From the NCBI GenBank assembly GCA_046329055.1, contig JAXLVK010000006.1, forward strand, positions 36,479-100,478: 64,000 nt of DNA. The letters run 5' to 3'. Both the position numbers and the translations under genes were made by a program. The notes below the pieces were generated by a model. That model was not told where the DNA came from and did not search any database. It saw nothing but the letters and a program-made list of their open reading frames with translations. This document shows positions 26,064 to 35,058 of this stretch, piece after piece; positions within the stretch are counted from its first letter, which is position 1; each line of letters starts with the position of its first letter. Source of the stretch: JADKCL01 sp046329055 (GTDB lineage Bacteria > Bacteroidota > Bacteroidia > J057 > JADKCL01).

Positions 26064-27080
26064 TCATTTCACGATTTTGCCCCAAAGTCGCAACCTGCTC
26101 ACGCCGCCGTCGGGATAGATTTTCATCCGCACATGCGTGAATGGCCCATGGGCGCTCAATTCTGCCTTGAAGGGATGTTCGTGGTCGGCCTGCAGCTTCA
26201 CCTGTGGCAGGAATTCCGTCCAATTCGCATTTTCCCAAGACTCACCAGCGGCGAGGTCGCATCCCTCTAGCGAGCAGCGGTCCGGGTAATTTCCCTTGAA
26301 GTGGCAGGTGTCCACGAGCGCCTCGTCGATGGTCCCACGGTGTGCCAACTGCAGGATCACCCAATCCACGTTGCCGGGAGTGCGGTTGCGCTTGGTTTCC
26401 CAGCCATCGCCCATGTTCACGCCGCGATTGGGCATGATCAGGTTGTCCTTGCTGCTGAAAAACATGTCGTTGCAGGTCAATACCTTGGCTCCGTTTTTGG
26501 CTGCGGCGAGATCGATCGTTTCCGTCTCCGACACCACTGACCAATCCTTGAAAACCTCACCATAGACCTTCAGGCGGGCCACGCCTCCGTCCGGAAAGAT
26601 GTGCAGACGCAAATGCGTCCAGATTTCGCGGCTTTCGATGGCGTAGTAATGCTGACTCCCAGGGTTCAAGGGTGATTTGGGCAAAATCTCTGTCCAAGTC
26701 TCCTCCTTCATCAAGGTCTCCAAGCTCGTCCCTTCAGGCACCCGGCAAGCCTCCAGCGAAGCATGCGGCGGATGGTTCCCCAGGAAGTGATTCGTGTCAA
26801 TGTCCACGCCATGGATCACCCCCGATGCGCCGAGTTCCAGGATCGCCCAGTCGTGTCCCGGCACCCGCTTGCGGCGGGATTCCCAGCCGTCCATCCATTT
26901 GCCACGGTCGGTGTATTCATCCGGAATGAAAATTCCGCGTCCGGGCTTGATCAGATTTTCCTTTTCGGCGAAGAAGTCGTCCGTGGCGTACAGGACTTTG
27001 GCGCCCAGTTTCTCGGCGGCGAGGTTCAGGAGTTGCGCCCAAGCAGGGGCGTCGGCGGCGATGCCTTCGTTGATTTTCAT
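26064..27080 (-). CDS. alc: Allantoicase
   Basis: 338 residues built of two tandem beta-sandwich repeats, as expected: each has LAAxxGAKVLxxxDxFF, GxGWExKRxRxPG, HFKGNYPDRCSLEGC or its variant HFLGNHPPHASLEAC, and a closing DGGVxRLxxxG. It hydrolyses allantoate to (S)-ureidoglycolate and urea. It lies 15 bp after allB in the purine operon. This route, rather than allantoate amidohydrolase, releases urea; no urease is in the window. Confidence 0.95.
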   Translation of the reverse strand: MKINEGIAADAPAWAQLLNLAAEKLGAKVLYATDDFFAEKENLIKPGRGIFIPDEYTDRGKWMDGWESRRKRVPGHDWAILELGASGVIHGVDIDTNHFLGNHPPHASLEACRVPEGTSLETLMKEETWTEILPKSPLNPGSQHYYAIESREIWTHLRLHIFPDGGVARLKVYGEVFKDWSVVSETETIDLAAAKNGAKVLTCNDMFFSSKDNLIMPNRGVNMGDGWETKRNRTPGNVDWVILQLAHRGTIDEALVDTCHFKGNYPDRCSLEGCDLAAGESWENANWTEFLPQVKLQADHEHPFKAELSAHGPFTHVRMKIYPDGGVSRLRLWGKIVK

Positions 27081-27095
27081 TGTGTGCGCTTGTAT

Positions 27096-28451
27096 TTACA
27101 AGAGTTTACCACTGTTCAGATTGAGAAATGCGCCATGGTCGAACACCAAATTCCCCCCGACGTATGTCTGCAGGACCTGCCCTTGCAGGTTCATCCCCGC
27201 GTATGGGCTGACGGGGTGCCGGTGGTGAATCGACTCGGCGGCGGTATTGCAGGTGGCTTCCGGGTTCCAGACCACGAGATCGGCATCGTAGCCAGCGGCG
27301 ATTTTGCCTTTCGAACCATCCAATTCGAGGAATCTAGCCACATTGGAGCTCATCCAACTTGCGACATCCTCGATGGAAAATCCACGCTGCTTGGCCCCGG
27401 TCCAGGTTGCAGGCAGGGAATATTGCAGCGAGGCGATGCCACCCCAAGCCTCCCGGAAACGGCCGTCGCCCAAGCCCTTCAGGTCTGGAGTCGCAGGACT
27501 GTGATCGGTGACGACCATGGTGATCAGGCCATTACGCAGGGCCTCCCAGAGCAGCTCATTGTTGGCGCGCTCGCGGATGGGAGGGGCGCATTTGAAGACC
27601 GTCTGCCCGTCCTCGATGTCCTCTGCGGCGAAAACCAGGTAATGCGGGCATGTCTCAACGGTAATGGGCAGCCCTTCCTTGATCGCCGCTTCCAATGCCG
27701 GAATGGCCTCTGAGGACGAGAGATGGACGATATGCGTGCGGCAGCGGTATTCCCGGCAGAGCCGGATCAGTAGGTCGATGGCATCGTTTTCCCAGGATTT
27801 CGGGCGGGAGCGGAGCCAAGCATCGTGTGAGCGAGGGGCCGCGTCCATGGCATTGATTTCCGGATGTTCAGAAACCAATTCGGCATGAACCAAAAGTGGC
27901 AACCCAGCTTGCGCGATCAAGGGCATTCCTGCGCGAAGATCGGCCTCGGTGACATTGGGGAAATCATCGATGCCACTGTGGCTGAGGAAGGCCTTGATTC
28001 CCAGTACGCCAGCCCCCGACAGCGGAAGCAGATCGCCAGTGTTCCCAGGGACAATGCCGCCATACAGCCCGCAATTGACCGCGATTTTGCCGCCTGCGGC
28101 ACGGAGTTTCTTCCGCATGGCTTCGACATTCGTGGTCACTGGGCTGGAATTCAAGGGCATGTCCACCAACGTAGTGATGCCACCCGCCGCAGCAGCCTTG
28201 GTCGCCGTCTCGAAGCCTTCCCATTCCGTGCGGCCCGGCTCATTGATATGGACATGGGAGTCGATCAAGCCCGGCATCAGAACCGCGTCGCCCAATTCGG
28301 TAATGGGCAATCCAGTCACTGGAGACGAGGAGACCTCCAGGATTTTTTCCCCCTCAATCACCACCCATGCCTCCTTCAAGCCTTCGGCAGTGAGGGTGCG
28401 GGTGGAATGCAGCACGTAGGAATTTGGGCTCATCGAATGCAGACCTGTCAT
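27096..28451 (-). CDS. allB: Allantoinase
   Basis: 451 residues, cyclic amidohydrolase family (TIM barrel with binuclear metal site). Metal-ligand motifs are visible in order: DSHVHINEPGR, the bridging-lysine region LGIKAFLSHSG, HAELVSEHP, THIVHLSSSEA and VTDHSPATPDLK, then the C-terminal closing sheet (AAGYDADLVVWNPE). It opens the ring of allantoin to allantoate. Its ATG overlaps the puuD stop (ATGA). The downstream MSPNS Met at residue 7 is a possible alternative start. Confidence 0.95.
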   Translation of the reverse strand: MTGLHSMSPNSYVLHSTRTLTAEGLKEAWVVIEGEKILEVSSSPVTGLPITELGDAVLMPGLIDSHVHINEPGRTEWEGFETATKAAAAGGITTLVDMPLNSSPVTTNVEAMRKKLRAAGGKIAVNCGLYGGIVPGNTGDLLPLSGAGVLGIKAFLSHSGIDDFPNVTEADLRAGMPLIAQAGLPLLVHAELVSEHPEINAMDAAPRSHDAWLRSRPKSWENDAIDLLIRLCREYRCRTHIVHLSSSEAIPALEAAIKEGLPITVETCPHYLVFAAEDIEDGQTVFKCAPPIRERANNELLWEALRNGLITMVVTDHSPATPDLKGLGDGRFREAWGGIASLQYSLPATWTGAKQRGFSIEDVASWMSSNVARFLELDGSKGKIAAGYDADLVVWNPEATCNTAAESIHHRHPVSPYAGMNLQGQVLQTYVGGNLVFDHGAFLNLNSGKLL

Positions 28452-30157
28452 TTGATCTCAGCACCTTGTTGAATCCAGCGGCTGAGCAATTCGCGCTCGG
28501 CCTCGGTCATTTCAGTCTTATTGTTTTGCGGCATGGTCTTGGTGACCACGGCGCGGACGAGGATGCGGTCCTTCTGTGCCTGAATCTGCTCTGGCGTGTC
28601 GAACATGATGCCATTCGGCGCGACCACGTTCACGTCGTCGATGGGTTGGGCACTGTGACAAGGCGTGCAGCGACGCACCATGACTTGATAGACCTGGTAG
28701 AATTCCACCTTGCCTGCATCTGCGCCTGCCGCGGCCTCATCTGACTTCGAACGCGGAGCCGTGATGAAGAAGACGATCATCAGTCCAATGGTTGCCGCTG
28801 GGATGAGCAGAGGGCTCTTTTCGCCTTTGTCTTTGAGGTTGAAGTAGTGCTTGACCCCAGCGCTGATGAGCGTAAGTGCGCCCAGCACGATCCAATTCAG
28901 CGTATTCCCGTAGGTGCTCGGGAAGTGGTTGCTGATCATGATGAACAGCACGGGCAGCGTGAAGTAGTTGTTGTGGAGGCTGCGCAATCCTGCATGGCGG
29001 CCAAGTTCAGGATTCACCGGCTTGCCTTCCTCAGCAGCTCGAACCATAGCCTTTTGCGAAGGAATGATCACCCGCCACACATTCCCGGCCATCATCGTCC
29101 CGATCACCGCTCCCACGTGGATGTACGCCGCGCGGGGACTCAGCCACATCGACAGGAAAAATGCGATGAAGGTGATGTATGCCAGCATCAGGAAGAAAAA
29201 TACGGGCTTGCTCTCGACGAGAGGCGTCCGGCACAGGATGTCATAGACGAACCAGGAGGCGATCAATGTGCAGACTCCAATAGCGATTGCCGTTCCACTG
29301 CTGATGTCTGCGACGTTTTTGTCCACCAACAGAGAACTCGCATTGAAGTAATACACCACCGCCAGCAGGGACACGCCTGAAATCCAGGTCATGTAGGCCT
29401 CCCATTTGAACCAATGCAGATGATCCGGCAATTTGGCGGGCGCGACTTTGTATTTTTCGACATAGTAGAACCCCCCGCCATGGATCGCCCAGAGGTTCCC
29501 CGCCAGCTCCTCGCGCTTGTTGGGCCCACGATAGAGGGCATTTTCGAGGAAGATGAAATAGAAGCTCGCTCCGATCCATGCAACTCCGAATGTGATGTGG
29601 ATCCACCTGATCACCAAGTTCATCCATTCATTGACGTGTCCTTCCCAGGGGCTGCCCTTGATCTGCTGATGGATGTAAAATCCCACGATGAAAAGGCCCA
29701 TCGCCCATGCAAATGTCAGGCGGATGGCCTTGAGGCGTTTCAGATGCTCACGCAGGTGTTTCGCCTTGGTTTCATCTTCATTCGTCGCCTCCAATGCCGA
29801 AATTTCCCTGCGGACATTGCCTTCCAGGATCAGGAGGACGGACACGGTCAACACCAAGACCACGCACATGCCGATTACCACCAGTGTGAGAAAGGTGAAC
29901 GGCAGTCCGGGCACCGTGGCATCCAATCCCGTCGGGGGCTCCACCACAACGGAGTCCGTAGCGGCAGGCACCACAATCGGCTGAGCACTAGCAACTTTGG
30001 CAAGTGAATCCGCCATGGTAGGAGCGGCCTTGGCAACGAGGGAATCCGGAATGGTGTCACCAGATTTGCTGACAAACCCCGATGCGCCCTGCCCATAGGC
30101 AAAATGTGCCATCAAGCAGCCCAGAACCAATGCCGACCATCTCAGAAACCGATTCAT
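28448..30157 (-). CDS. puuD: Membrane-bound urate hydroxylase with C-terminal cytochrome c domain
   Basis: 569 residues. After a signal peptide (cleavage near AYGQ) and a roughly 60-residue Ala/Val/Pro-rich linker, eight or nine membrane helices carry the PuuD core (HVNEWMNLVIRWIHITFGVAWIGASFYF, AIHGGGFYYVEKYK, HVGAVIGTMMAGNVW, HAGLRSLHNNYFTLPVLF). The last 80 residues are a monohaem cytochrome c with CTPCH at about residue 496 and a distal Met in TMPQNN. The enzyme oxidises urate to 5-hydroxyisourate without oxygen as direct acceptor and passes electrons to the respiratory chain. It replaces soluble uricase in this pathway. Start and stop both overlap neighbours by 4 bp. Confidence 0.92.
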   Translation of the reverse strand: MNRFLRWSALVLGCLMAHFAYGQGASGFVSKSGDTIPDSLVAKAAPTMADSLAKVASAQPIVVPAATDSVVVEPPTGLDATVPGLPFTFLTLVVIGMCVVLVLTVSVLLILEGNVRREISALEATNEDETKAKHLREHLKRLKAIRLTFAWAMGLFIVGFYIHQQIKGSPWEGHVNEWMNLVIRWIHITFGVAWIGASFYFIFLENALYRGPNKREELAGNLWAIHGGGFYYVEKYKVAPAKLPDHLHWFKWEAYMTWISGVSLLAVVYYFNASSLLVDKNVADISSGTAIAIGVCTLIASWFVYDILCRTPLVESKPVFFFLMLAYITFIAFFLSMWLSPRAAYIHVGAVIGTMMAGNVWRVIIPSQKAMVRAAEEGKPVNPELGRHAGLRSLHNNYFTLPVLFIMISNHFPSTYGNTLNWIVLGALTLISAGVKHYFNLKDKGEKSPLLIPAATIGLMIVFFITAPRSKSDEAAAGADAGKVEFYQVYQVMVRRCTPCHSAQPIDDVNVVAPNGIMFDTPEQIQAQKDRILVRAVVTKTMPQNNKTEMTEAERELLSRWIQQGAEIK

Positions 30158-31134
30158 GGCGGCATATTAGCGATTTTTCGATTTCGCACCGCAATCATCT
30201 CAGCGGCGATGCTAATTGCGATTTCGGCGGGTGTCTTGCAGTGCGGGATCAGTCCGGCTGGACTTTTGATGGATCGCAGCCAAGCCTCGTCCACACCCTC
30301 AGCTCGCAAGCTCGCCATCATCTTGGCGACTTTGGCTTCGCTGCCCATCATGCCGAGATAGGTGAATTCCCTGCCGATCAGGGTGCGCAAGGCGATCTCG
30401 TCGGTGCGGTACCCAAATGTCACGAGCACAATGTACTGATCCGGCCCCGAAGGAATCGATTCGCCGATCGTATTGTAGTCAATGACGATCTTCCGGTGTG
30501 CAAAATCATTGGCTTCGAGGGTGTTGAGGCCGGGACGGTCGTCGTAATTGATGACCAGGAAATCGAGGCCGGAGAGCACCTTGCACAATTCAAGGCCCAC
30601 ATGCCCAGCTCCGACGACGTGGGCAATCGAGGGCTGTCCAGCGACTTCTTCGTAAATCCAGGAGTCCTGAGACATCGCTTCGAACCGCTGCTGTCCGCTT
30701 GCTCCATCATGAGTGTGAATGCCGAGTCGGGATTCGCTGAGACTGAGGCAGAAGGGCTTGCCCGATTCGAGGAAAGCGATGGCATCGTGGACGGAATTCG
30801 AGTGTCCCGGCTCAAGTCTGAGCATCGCCACAGTCTGCTCACCCGAGCAGATCATCCCGCTCTGGTCGGTGGGGGCCTCCTTGGAGTGTATTTGCCGTTT
30901 GACTTCCCAGAGTGGGAGTCCGGATCGCAATCGATCGAGGGCCATTTCCACGAGCTTGTGCTCCATGATCCCGCCGCCGATGCTGCCTGCCATTTGGCCA
31001 TCGGGAGTCACCGCCATTTTGAATCCGACCCGGCCTGGGCTGCTGCCAATGCTCTCCACCACCACCATCAGCACCGCCGATTCGCCGGATTCGATTGCCT
31101 TCCTCAAGAGCCGCCACACCACCAAGTCTCGCAT
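30154..31134 (-). CDS. xdhC: Xanthine dehydrogenase accessory protein XdhC
   Basis: 326 residues. The N-terminal XdhC/CoxI domain (SAVLMVVVESIGSSPGRVGFKMAVT, SIGGGIMEHKLVE) is followed by a Rossmann-like C-terminal domain (AHVVGAGHVGLELCKVLSGLDF, then YLGMMGSEAKVAKM). XdhC binds the molybdenum cofactor, protects it while it is sulfurated, and inserts it into the XdhB subunit. It stands 2 bp after xdhB and overlaps puuD by 4 bp. Confidence 0.93.
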   Translation of the reverse strand: MRDLVVWRLLRKAIESGESAVLMVVVESIGSSPGRVGFKMAVTPDGQMAGSIGGGIMEHKLVEMALDRLRSGLPLWEVKRQIHSKEAPTDQSGMICSGEQTVAMLRLEPGHSNSVHDAIAFLESGKPFCLSLSESRLGIHTHDGASGQQRFEAMSQDSWIYEEVAGQPSIAHVVGAGHVGLELCKVLSGLDFLVINYDDRPGLNTLEANDFAHRKIVIDYNTIGESIPSGPDQYIVLVTFGYRTDEIALRTLIGREFTYLGMMGSEAKVAKMMASLRAEGVDEAWLRSIKSPAGLIPHCKTPAEIAISIAAEMIAVRNRKIANMPP

Positions 31135-31136
31135 GG

Positions 31137-33503
31137 TCAGGCTTTGCCTTTCATTCTTTTGCGCAGGTCCTCGACCGAAATCAGGATCGCCTCATTGGTC
31201 ATCGGTATTTGGATCATCGGCTCCAGTTGATCCTGCGCCACTGAGGAAATCGCGTCTTTGATGGCCAACCAAGCCGAAAATGCCAGCATGAAAGGTGGTT
31301 CCGCCACGGCCTTGCTTCGACGGATGGTATTCGGATTCGGGACGCCCTGGAGCAGGTTGGTACGGAAATCCAGCGGCATGTCCTGCACGTTGGGAATCTT
31401 GTAGGTGTCGGGGCTGTGGTTCAGGAGGTTGCCCTTGGCATCCCACTTGCATTCCTCCGTCGTGACCCAGCCAAGGCCCTGGATATAAGCGCCTTCTACC
31501 TGCCCGATGTCAATCGCGGGGTTGATGGATTCGCCGACATCATGGAGCAGATCGGCGCGAAGCACCTGCACATGCCCCGTCAGGACATCGACCTCCACCT
31601 CGGAGACTGCCATGCCGAACGAGAAATAATGGTAGGGTTTCCCCCGCCCATTCGCCCGGTCAAAATGCACATCGGGCGTGCGGTAATACCCCGTCGAACT
31701 CAGGCTCACTTGATGGAAAACGCAGGCCGCGCAGAGCTTGGGGAAGGCGATCCGGCGCTCAGGATGCAGGCTGTCAAATGCCTCATCATTCTGGATCACA
31801 ATGTTTTCCAATTCAGAAAGAGGTTCGCCCGCCGGGATGCCCTGTGACAACACTTTCGCCGCCACCCCCAACATCCTTGCCTTGATCTGATCGATGGCAT
31901 TCTTCACCGCAGCCCCGTTCAAGTCCGTCCCTGCCGATGCAGCAGTCGCCGATGTGTTCGGAACTTTGGCGGTGTTCGTGGCATTGACCTTGACCCTCGA
32001 CAGGCTCACACCCAACTCCAATGCGGCGATTTGCCGGATCTTGGTATGCAATCCTTGCCCCATCTCAGTGCCGCCATGGTTCACGAGGACCGTGCCGTCC
32101 TGATAGATGTGTACCAATGCTCCCGCCTGATTCAAGAATGAGGTCGTGAACGAAATGCCAAACTTCACCGGAGTCAGCGAAATGCCGCGTTTGATGAATT
32201 CTTGCTCGGCATTCCAATCCGCGACGGCCTTGCGACGTGGCTCGTATTCAGCGCTTTTGCGCAGCTGCTCACGGATCAAGTACAGTCGATTGTTCTCGAC
32301 GACCTGCTCGTAGGGCGTGGTATTTCTGCTTTCGTGTTCGTAGTAATTGCGCAGTCTGACCTCATCCGGATCCAATCCCAATTGCCGTGCGATGCGGTCC
32401 ACGATGTTCTCTGTCACGGCCATGCCCTGAGGGCCACCAAAACCCCGGAAGGCTGTATTGCTCGGGAGGTTCAGGAACCAAGGATGCCCCACAATTGAGA
32501 CATCCGCGAGGTAGTAGCTGCTGTCCGCATGCATCATGGCCCGCTCCAAAACTGCCATAGTCAGGTCAGTGCTTGAACCGCCGTCGGCGTTCAGAGTCAT
32601 TTCTAGACCATGGATGCGTCCCGTCTGGTCAAAGCCCACCTCGTATTGTGCAAGGAAGCGGTGCCGCTTGCCAGTCATTTTCTGGTCATCATCGCGGAAA
32701 AGCCGGATTTTCACTGGCCTTCCCGTTGCCTGAGCGAGCAATGCCGTCCAAATCGCGGTATGATTGGCCTGGGTTTCCTTCCCGCCAAATGCACCGCCCA
32801 TCCGCCGGATCTGAACCTCGACTTCGTTTTTCTGTAGATGCAGCACCTCCGCGATCAATGCCTGGGTTTCCGAGGGGTGTTGCGTGCTGGAATATGCCTT
32901 GATTTCGCGTCCCTCACCCGGAACGCAGAGGCAGACCTGGGTCTCAAGGTACCAATGCTCCTGCGCCCCAATTTCAATCTCACCCCTGAGCTTCAACTCC
33001 GCGCCATTGATGGCCTTGCGGCTGTCGCCTCTGGAGATTTTCCGGCTCGGCTGCAAGGTGACGCCATGGTCCATTGCGTCCCGGATCGTCAATACCGCCG
33101 GAAGCAATTCATACTCCACTTGGATCAGGCTCGCCGCCTTGAGGGCTGTCGCCTCGTCCTTGGCGGCAATCAGGAACATGGCTTGGCCGACGAAAATGAC
33201 CTTGTCTGTGGCCAACACAAGTTCGTCCTTGATCGCCGGACCCATCTGGTTCTCACCAGGGATGTCCTTGTGGCTCAGCACTGCGAAAACACCCTCTAGG
33301 GCCTTGGCTGCCGACAGATCAAATGAAACCACCTGCGCATGGGCTTGGGGGCTGGTATATACATGGCCGTGCAGCAGGCGCTCGTTCACGAGCATGTCAT
33401 CGATGTACGTCGCCTCTCCTGTCACATGCAAGGCACCACTTTCGTGGGGAACCTTCTTTGGCGATTCAGCGATCTCAGGAATCGTGTCAATGTAGCTGGA
33501 CAT
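31137..33503 (-). CDS. xdhB: Xanthine dehydrogenase, molybdopterin-binding subunit
   Basis: 788 residues, the usual size for XdhB. An N-terminal aldehyde-oxidase hammerhead domain (HESGALHVTGEATYIDD, VFVGQAMFLIAA) is followed by the molybdopterin-binding domain with RRMGGAFGGKE, FRGFGGPQGM, HGGTEMGQGLHTK and the C-terminal block with AVAEPPFMLAF, the usual site of the catalytic Glu. With xdhA it oxidises hypoxanthine and xanthine to urate in the cytosol. It overlaps xdhA by 17 bp. Confidence 0.95.
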   Translation of the reverse strand: MSSYIDTIPEIAESPKKVPHESGALHVTGEATYIDDMLVNERLLHGHVYTSPQAHAQVVSFDLSAAKALEGVFAVLSHKDIPGENQMGPAIKDELVLATDKVIFVGQAMFLIAAKDEATALKAASLIQVEYELLPAVLTIRDAMDHGVTLQPSRKISRGDSRKAINGAELKLRGEIEIGAQEHWYLETQVCLCVPGEGREIKAYSSTQHPSETQALIAEVLHLQKNEVEVQIRRMGGAFGGKETQANHTAIWTALLAQATGRPVKIRLFRDDDQKMTGKRHRFLAQYEVGFDQTGRIHGLEMTLNADGGSSTDLTMAVLERAMMHADSSYYLADVSIVGHPWFLNLPSNTAFRGFGGPQGMAVTENIVDRIARQLGLDPDEVRLRNYYEHESRNTTPYEQVVENNRLYLIREQLRKSAEYEPRRKAVADWNAEQEFIKRGISLTPVKFGISFTTSFLNQAGALVHIYQDGTVLVNHGGTEMGQGLHTKIRQIAALELGVSLSRVKVNATNTAKVPNTSATAASAGTDLNGAAVKNAIDQIKARMLGVAAKVLSQGIPAGEPLSELENIVIQNDEAFDSLHPERRIAFPKLCAACVFHQVSLSSTGYYRTPDVHFDRANGRGKPYHYFSFGMAVSEVEVDVLTGHVQVLRADLLHDVGESINPAIDIGQVEGAYIQGLGWVTTEECKWDAKGNLLNHSPDTYKIPNVQDMPLDFRTNLLQGVPNPNTIRRSKAVAEPPFMLAFSAWLAIKDAISSVAQDQLEPMIQIPMTNEAILISVEDLRKRMKGKA

Positions 33504-34959
33504 GAGGCATTTGAATTGTGTCCGACCAAAATTTCAAAAGCAGGTTGCGGGCCATCAATCGGCGGCCTTCCTTGCCGGAACGGGCATCCGAGATGGGTGT
33601 GAACTCGGCGTCAATCAGGTCCATGGCGGCCTCGACGTTTTCCCGCGTCCACGGTTTACCCAAGAGGAATTCCTCGGCTTGCACGGCGCGTTTGGTCATC
33701 GCAGCCATACCACCATAGACCAGCCCAATGTCCTTGACTGCACCCACGCCATCGAGTTCGAGCCAGAATCCGCCGCTCGCGGTGCTGATATCGAGGTCTT
33801 TGCGTTTGGAAATCTTGTAGGATTTCACGACCCGGCCAGCAGGAGTGGGAGGGATGATCACCGCGGAAATCAGTTCGTCGGGGCGAAGGGCGGTAGTGCG
33901 GTAACCGGTGATGAATTCGGAAACCTTCATCACCCGACTGCCAGATGCCCCGGTCACCTCGACGCTCGCGTCCAATGCCATCAATACAGGTGGCGTATCA
34001 CCGATGGGGGAAGCATTGGCGAGGTTGCCGCCCAGGGTCGCTTGTTCGCGGATTTGGCGGGAGCCGAAGACAGCGAGCATGTCGTAAAGGGCGGGGAAAC
34101 GGCCTTTGGAGGCAGCTTTCACCCGTTCCAGGCTCAATGTTGCTCCGAGTCTGAGACCGTCAACGGTTTCGGCAATGTCCTGCAATTCCCGCACGCCGGA
34201 CAGGTCCAGCACCTGTGGCAGGTTCAGCTTCTTTTTGGTCACCATCAATCCCACATCCGTTCCGCCGCAGACGATCAATGCCGAGGGATGCGCAGCGCGA
34301 TAAGCGACGGCCTCTGCCAGCGAGGATGGCCGCAGGTAGGTATTGCCGGATTGGTCGGTGATGCTGACGTCTGCTTTCTCTTGTTGAAGGGCTTGGAGCT
34401 TTTGGCAGACATGTGGCTCATTTTCAGAGAAATGATCGTGGCAGGCCCCCGTGCAGGAGCGTTCCGCAGCTTGAACGATGGAGCGGTAGCCCGTGCAACG
34501 GCAGAGGTTGCCCGTGAGTGCATCCATGACCTCAGGACGGTCCGGAGCAGCGCCTGATTTGTAGAGCGCGAAAAGCGACATGATGAATCCCGGCGTGCAG
34601 TAACCGCATTGGCTGCCGTCGCAATCAACCATCGCTTGCTGCACGGGGTGCAGGTTTTCACTGGTGCCGAGGTGCTCCACGGTGATCAATTGCTTCCCAT
34701 GGATCATTGGCAGGAAAACGAGGCAGGAGTCGATGGCCCGGTATTGCAGCTTGCCATCGGAATCGGGCTCGGCTACCACCACAGTGCATGCTCCACAGTC
34801 GCCTTCGGCGCAGCCTTCCTTGGTCCCTTTGTGGTCGGGCAGGCTCCGCAGGTATTGCAACACGGTGGTTGTGGGGCGCCACGTGCCCTCCCTGCTGAAG
34901 TCGATCTCCACCTGCCGACCGTTCATCCAGAATGCAATCTGGTTGCTGTAAACGTTCAT
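33487..34959 (-). CDS. xdhA: Xanthine dehydrogenase, [2Fe-2S]/FAD subunit
   Basis: 490 residues combining both redox modules in one chain. The plant-type [2Fe-2S] cluster has Cys50, Cys55 and Cys58 (GCAEGDCGACTV); the second cluster is in CGYCTPGFI and CRCTGYRSI. The FAD domain follows from about residue 210 (ALIVCGGTDVGLMV, LGGNLANASPIGDTPPVL) and the CO-dehydrogenase flavoprotein C-terminal part. Electrons from the XdhB molybdenum site pass through both clusters to FAD and NAD+. It is the first gene of the purine operon, 99 bp from the divergent guanine deaminase gene. Confidence 0.94.
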   Translation of the reverse strand: MNVYSNQIAFWMNGRQVEIDFSREGTWRPTTTVLQYLRSLPDHKGTKEGCAEGDCGACTVVVAEPDSDGKLQYRAIDSCLVFLPMIHGKQLITVEHLGTSENLHPVQQAMVDCDGSQCGYCTPGFIMSLFALYKSGAAPDRPEVMDALTGNLCRCTGYRSIVQAAERSCTGACHDHFSENEPHVCQKLQALQQEKADVSITDQSGNTYLRPSSLAEAVAYRAAHPSALIVCGGTDVGLMVTKKKLNLPQVLDLSGVRELQDIAETVDGLRLGATLSLERVKAASKGRFPALYDMLAVFGSRQIREQATLGGNLANASPIGDTPPVLMALDASVEVTGASGSRVMKVSEFITGYRTTALRPDELISAVIIPPTPAGRVVKSYKISKRKDLDISTASGGFWLELDGVGAVKDIGLVYGGMAAMTKRAVQAEEFLLGKPWTRENVEAAMDLIDAEFTPISDARSGKEGRRLMARNLLLKFWSDTIQMPHVQLH

Positions 34960-35004
34960 GGATGGAAAATAAGGATATTTGTCACGGTTTTGAAAGCAGT
35001 CTTC

Positions 35005-35012
35005 TAAATTTG
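35005..35012 (+). promoter_or_regulatory. Putative -7 box of guaD
   Basis: TAAATTTG matches TAnnTTTG exactly, 46 bp before the guaD ATG. TTG triplets lie 12 and 23 bp upstream, neither at the best spacing, so the -33 element is unclear. Confidence 0.45.
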
Positions 35013-35018
35013 GAGGGC

Positions 35019-35034
35019 TAGGGAGCGATCCCTA
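35019..35034. promoter_or_regulatory. Inverted repeat, candidate operator between xdhA and guaD
   Basis: TAGGGA-GCGA-TCCCTA: perfect 6-bp arms around a 4-base centre. It sits just downstream of the guaD -7 box and upstream of the xdhA start on the other strand. This is where a repressor of both purine-degradation units would act. No regulator gene is nearby. Confidence 0.4.
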
Positions 35035-35058
35035 TTTTCCAGAAAAATCAAAAGCAGC

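Noticed and set aside
31137..34959. XdhAB as carbon monoxide dehydrogenase or isoquinoline oxidoreductase
   Set aside because: Subunit layout (Fe-S plus FAD in one chain), XdhC and the urate pathway genes all point to xanthine dehydrogenase.
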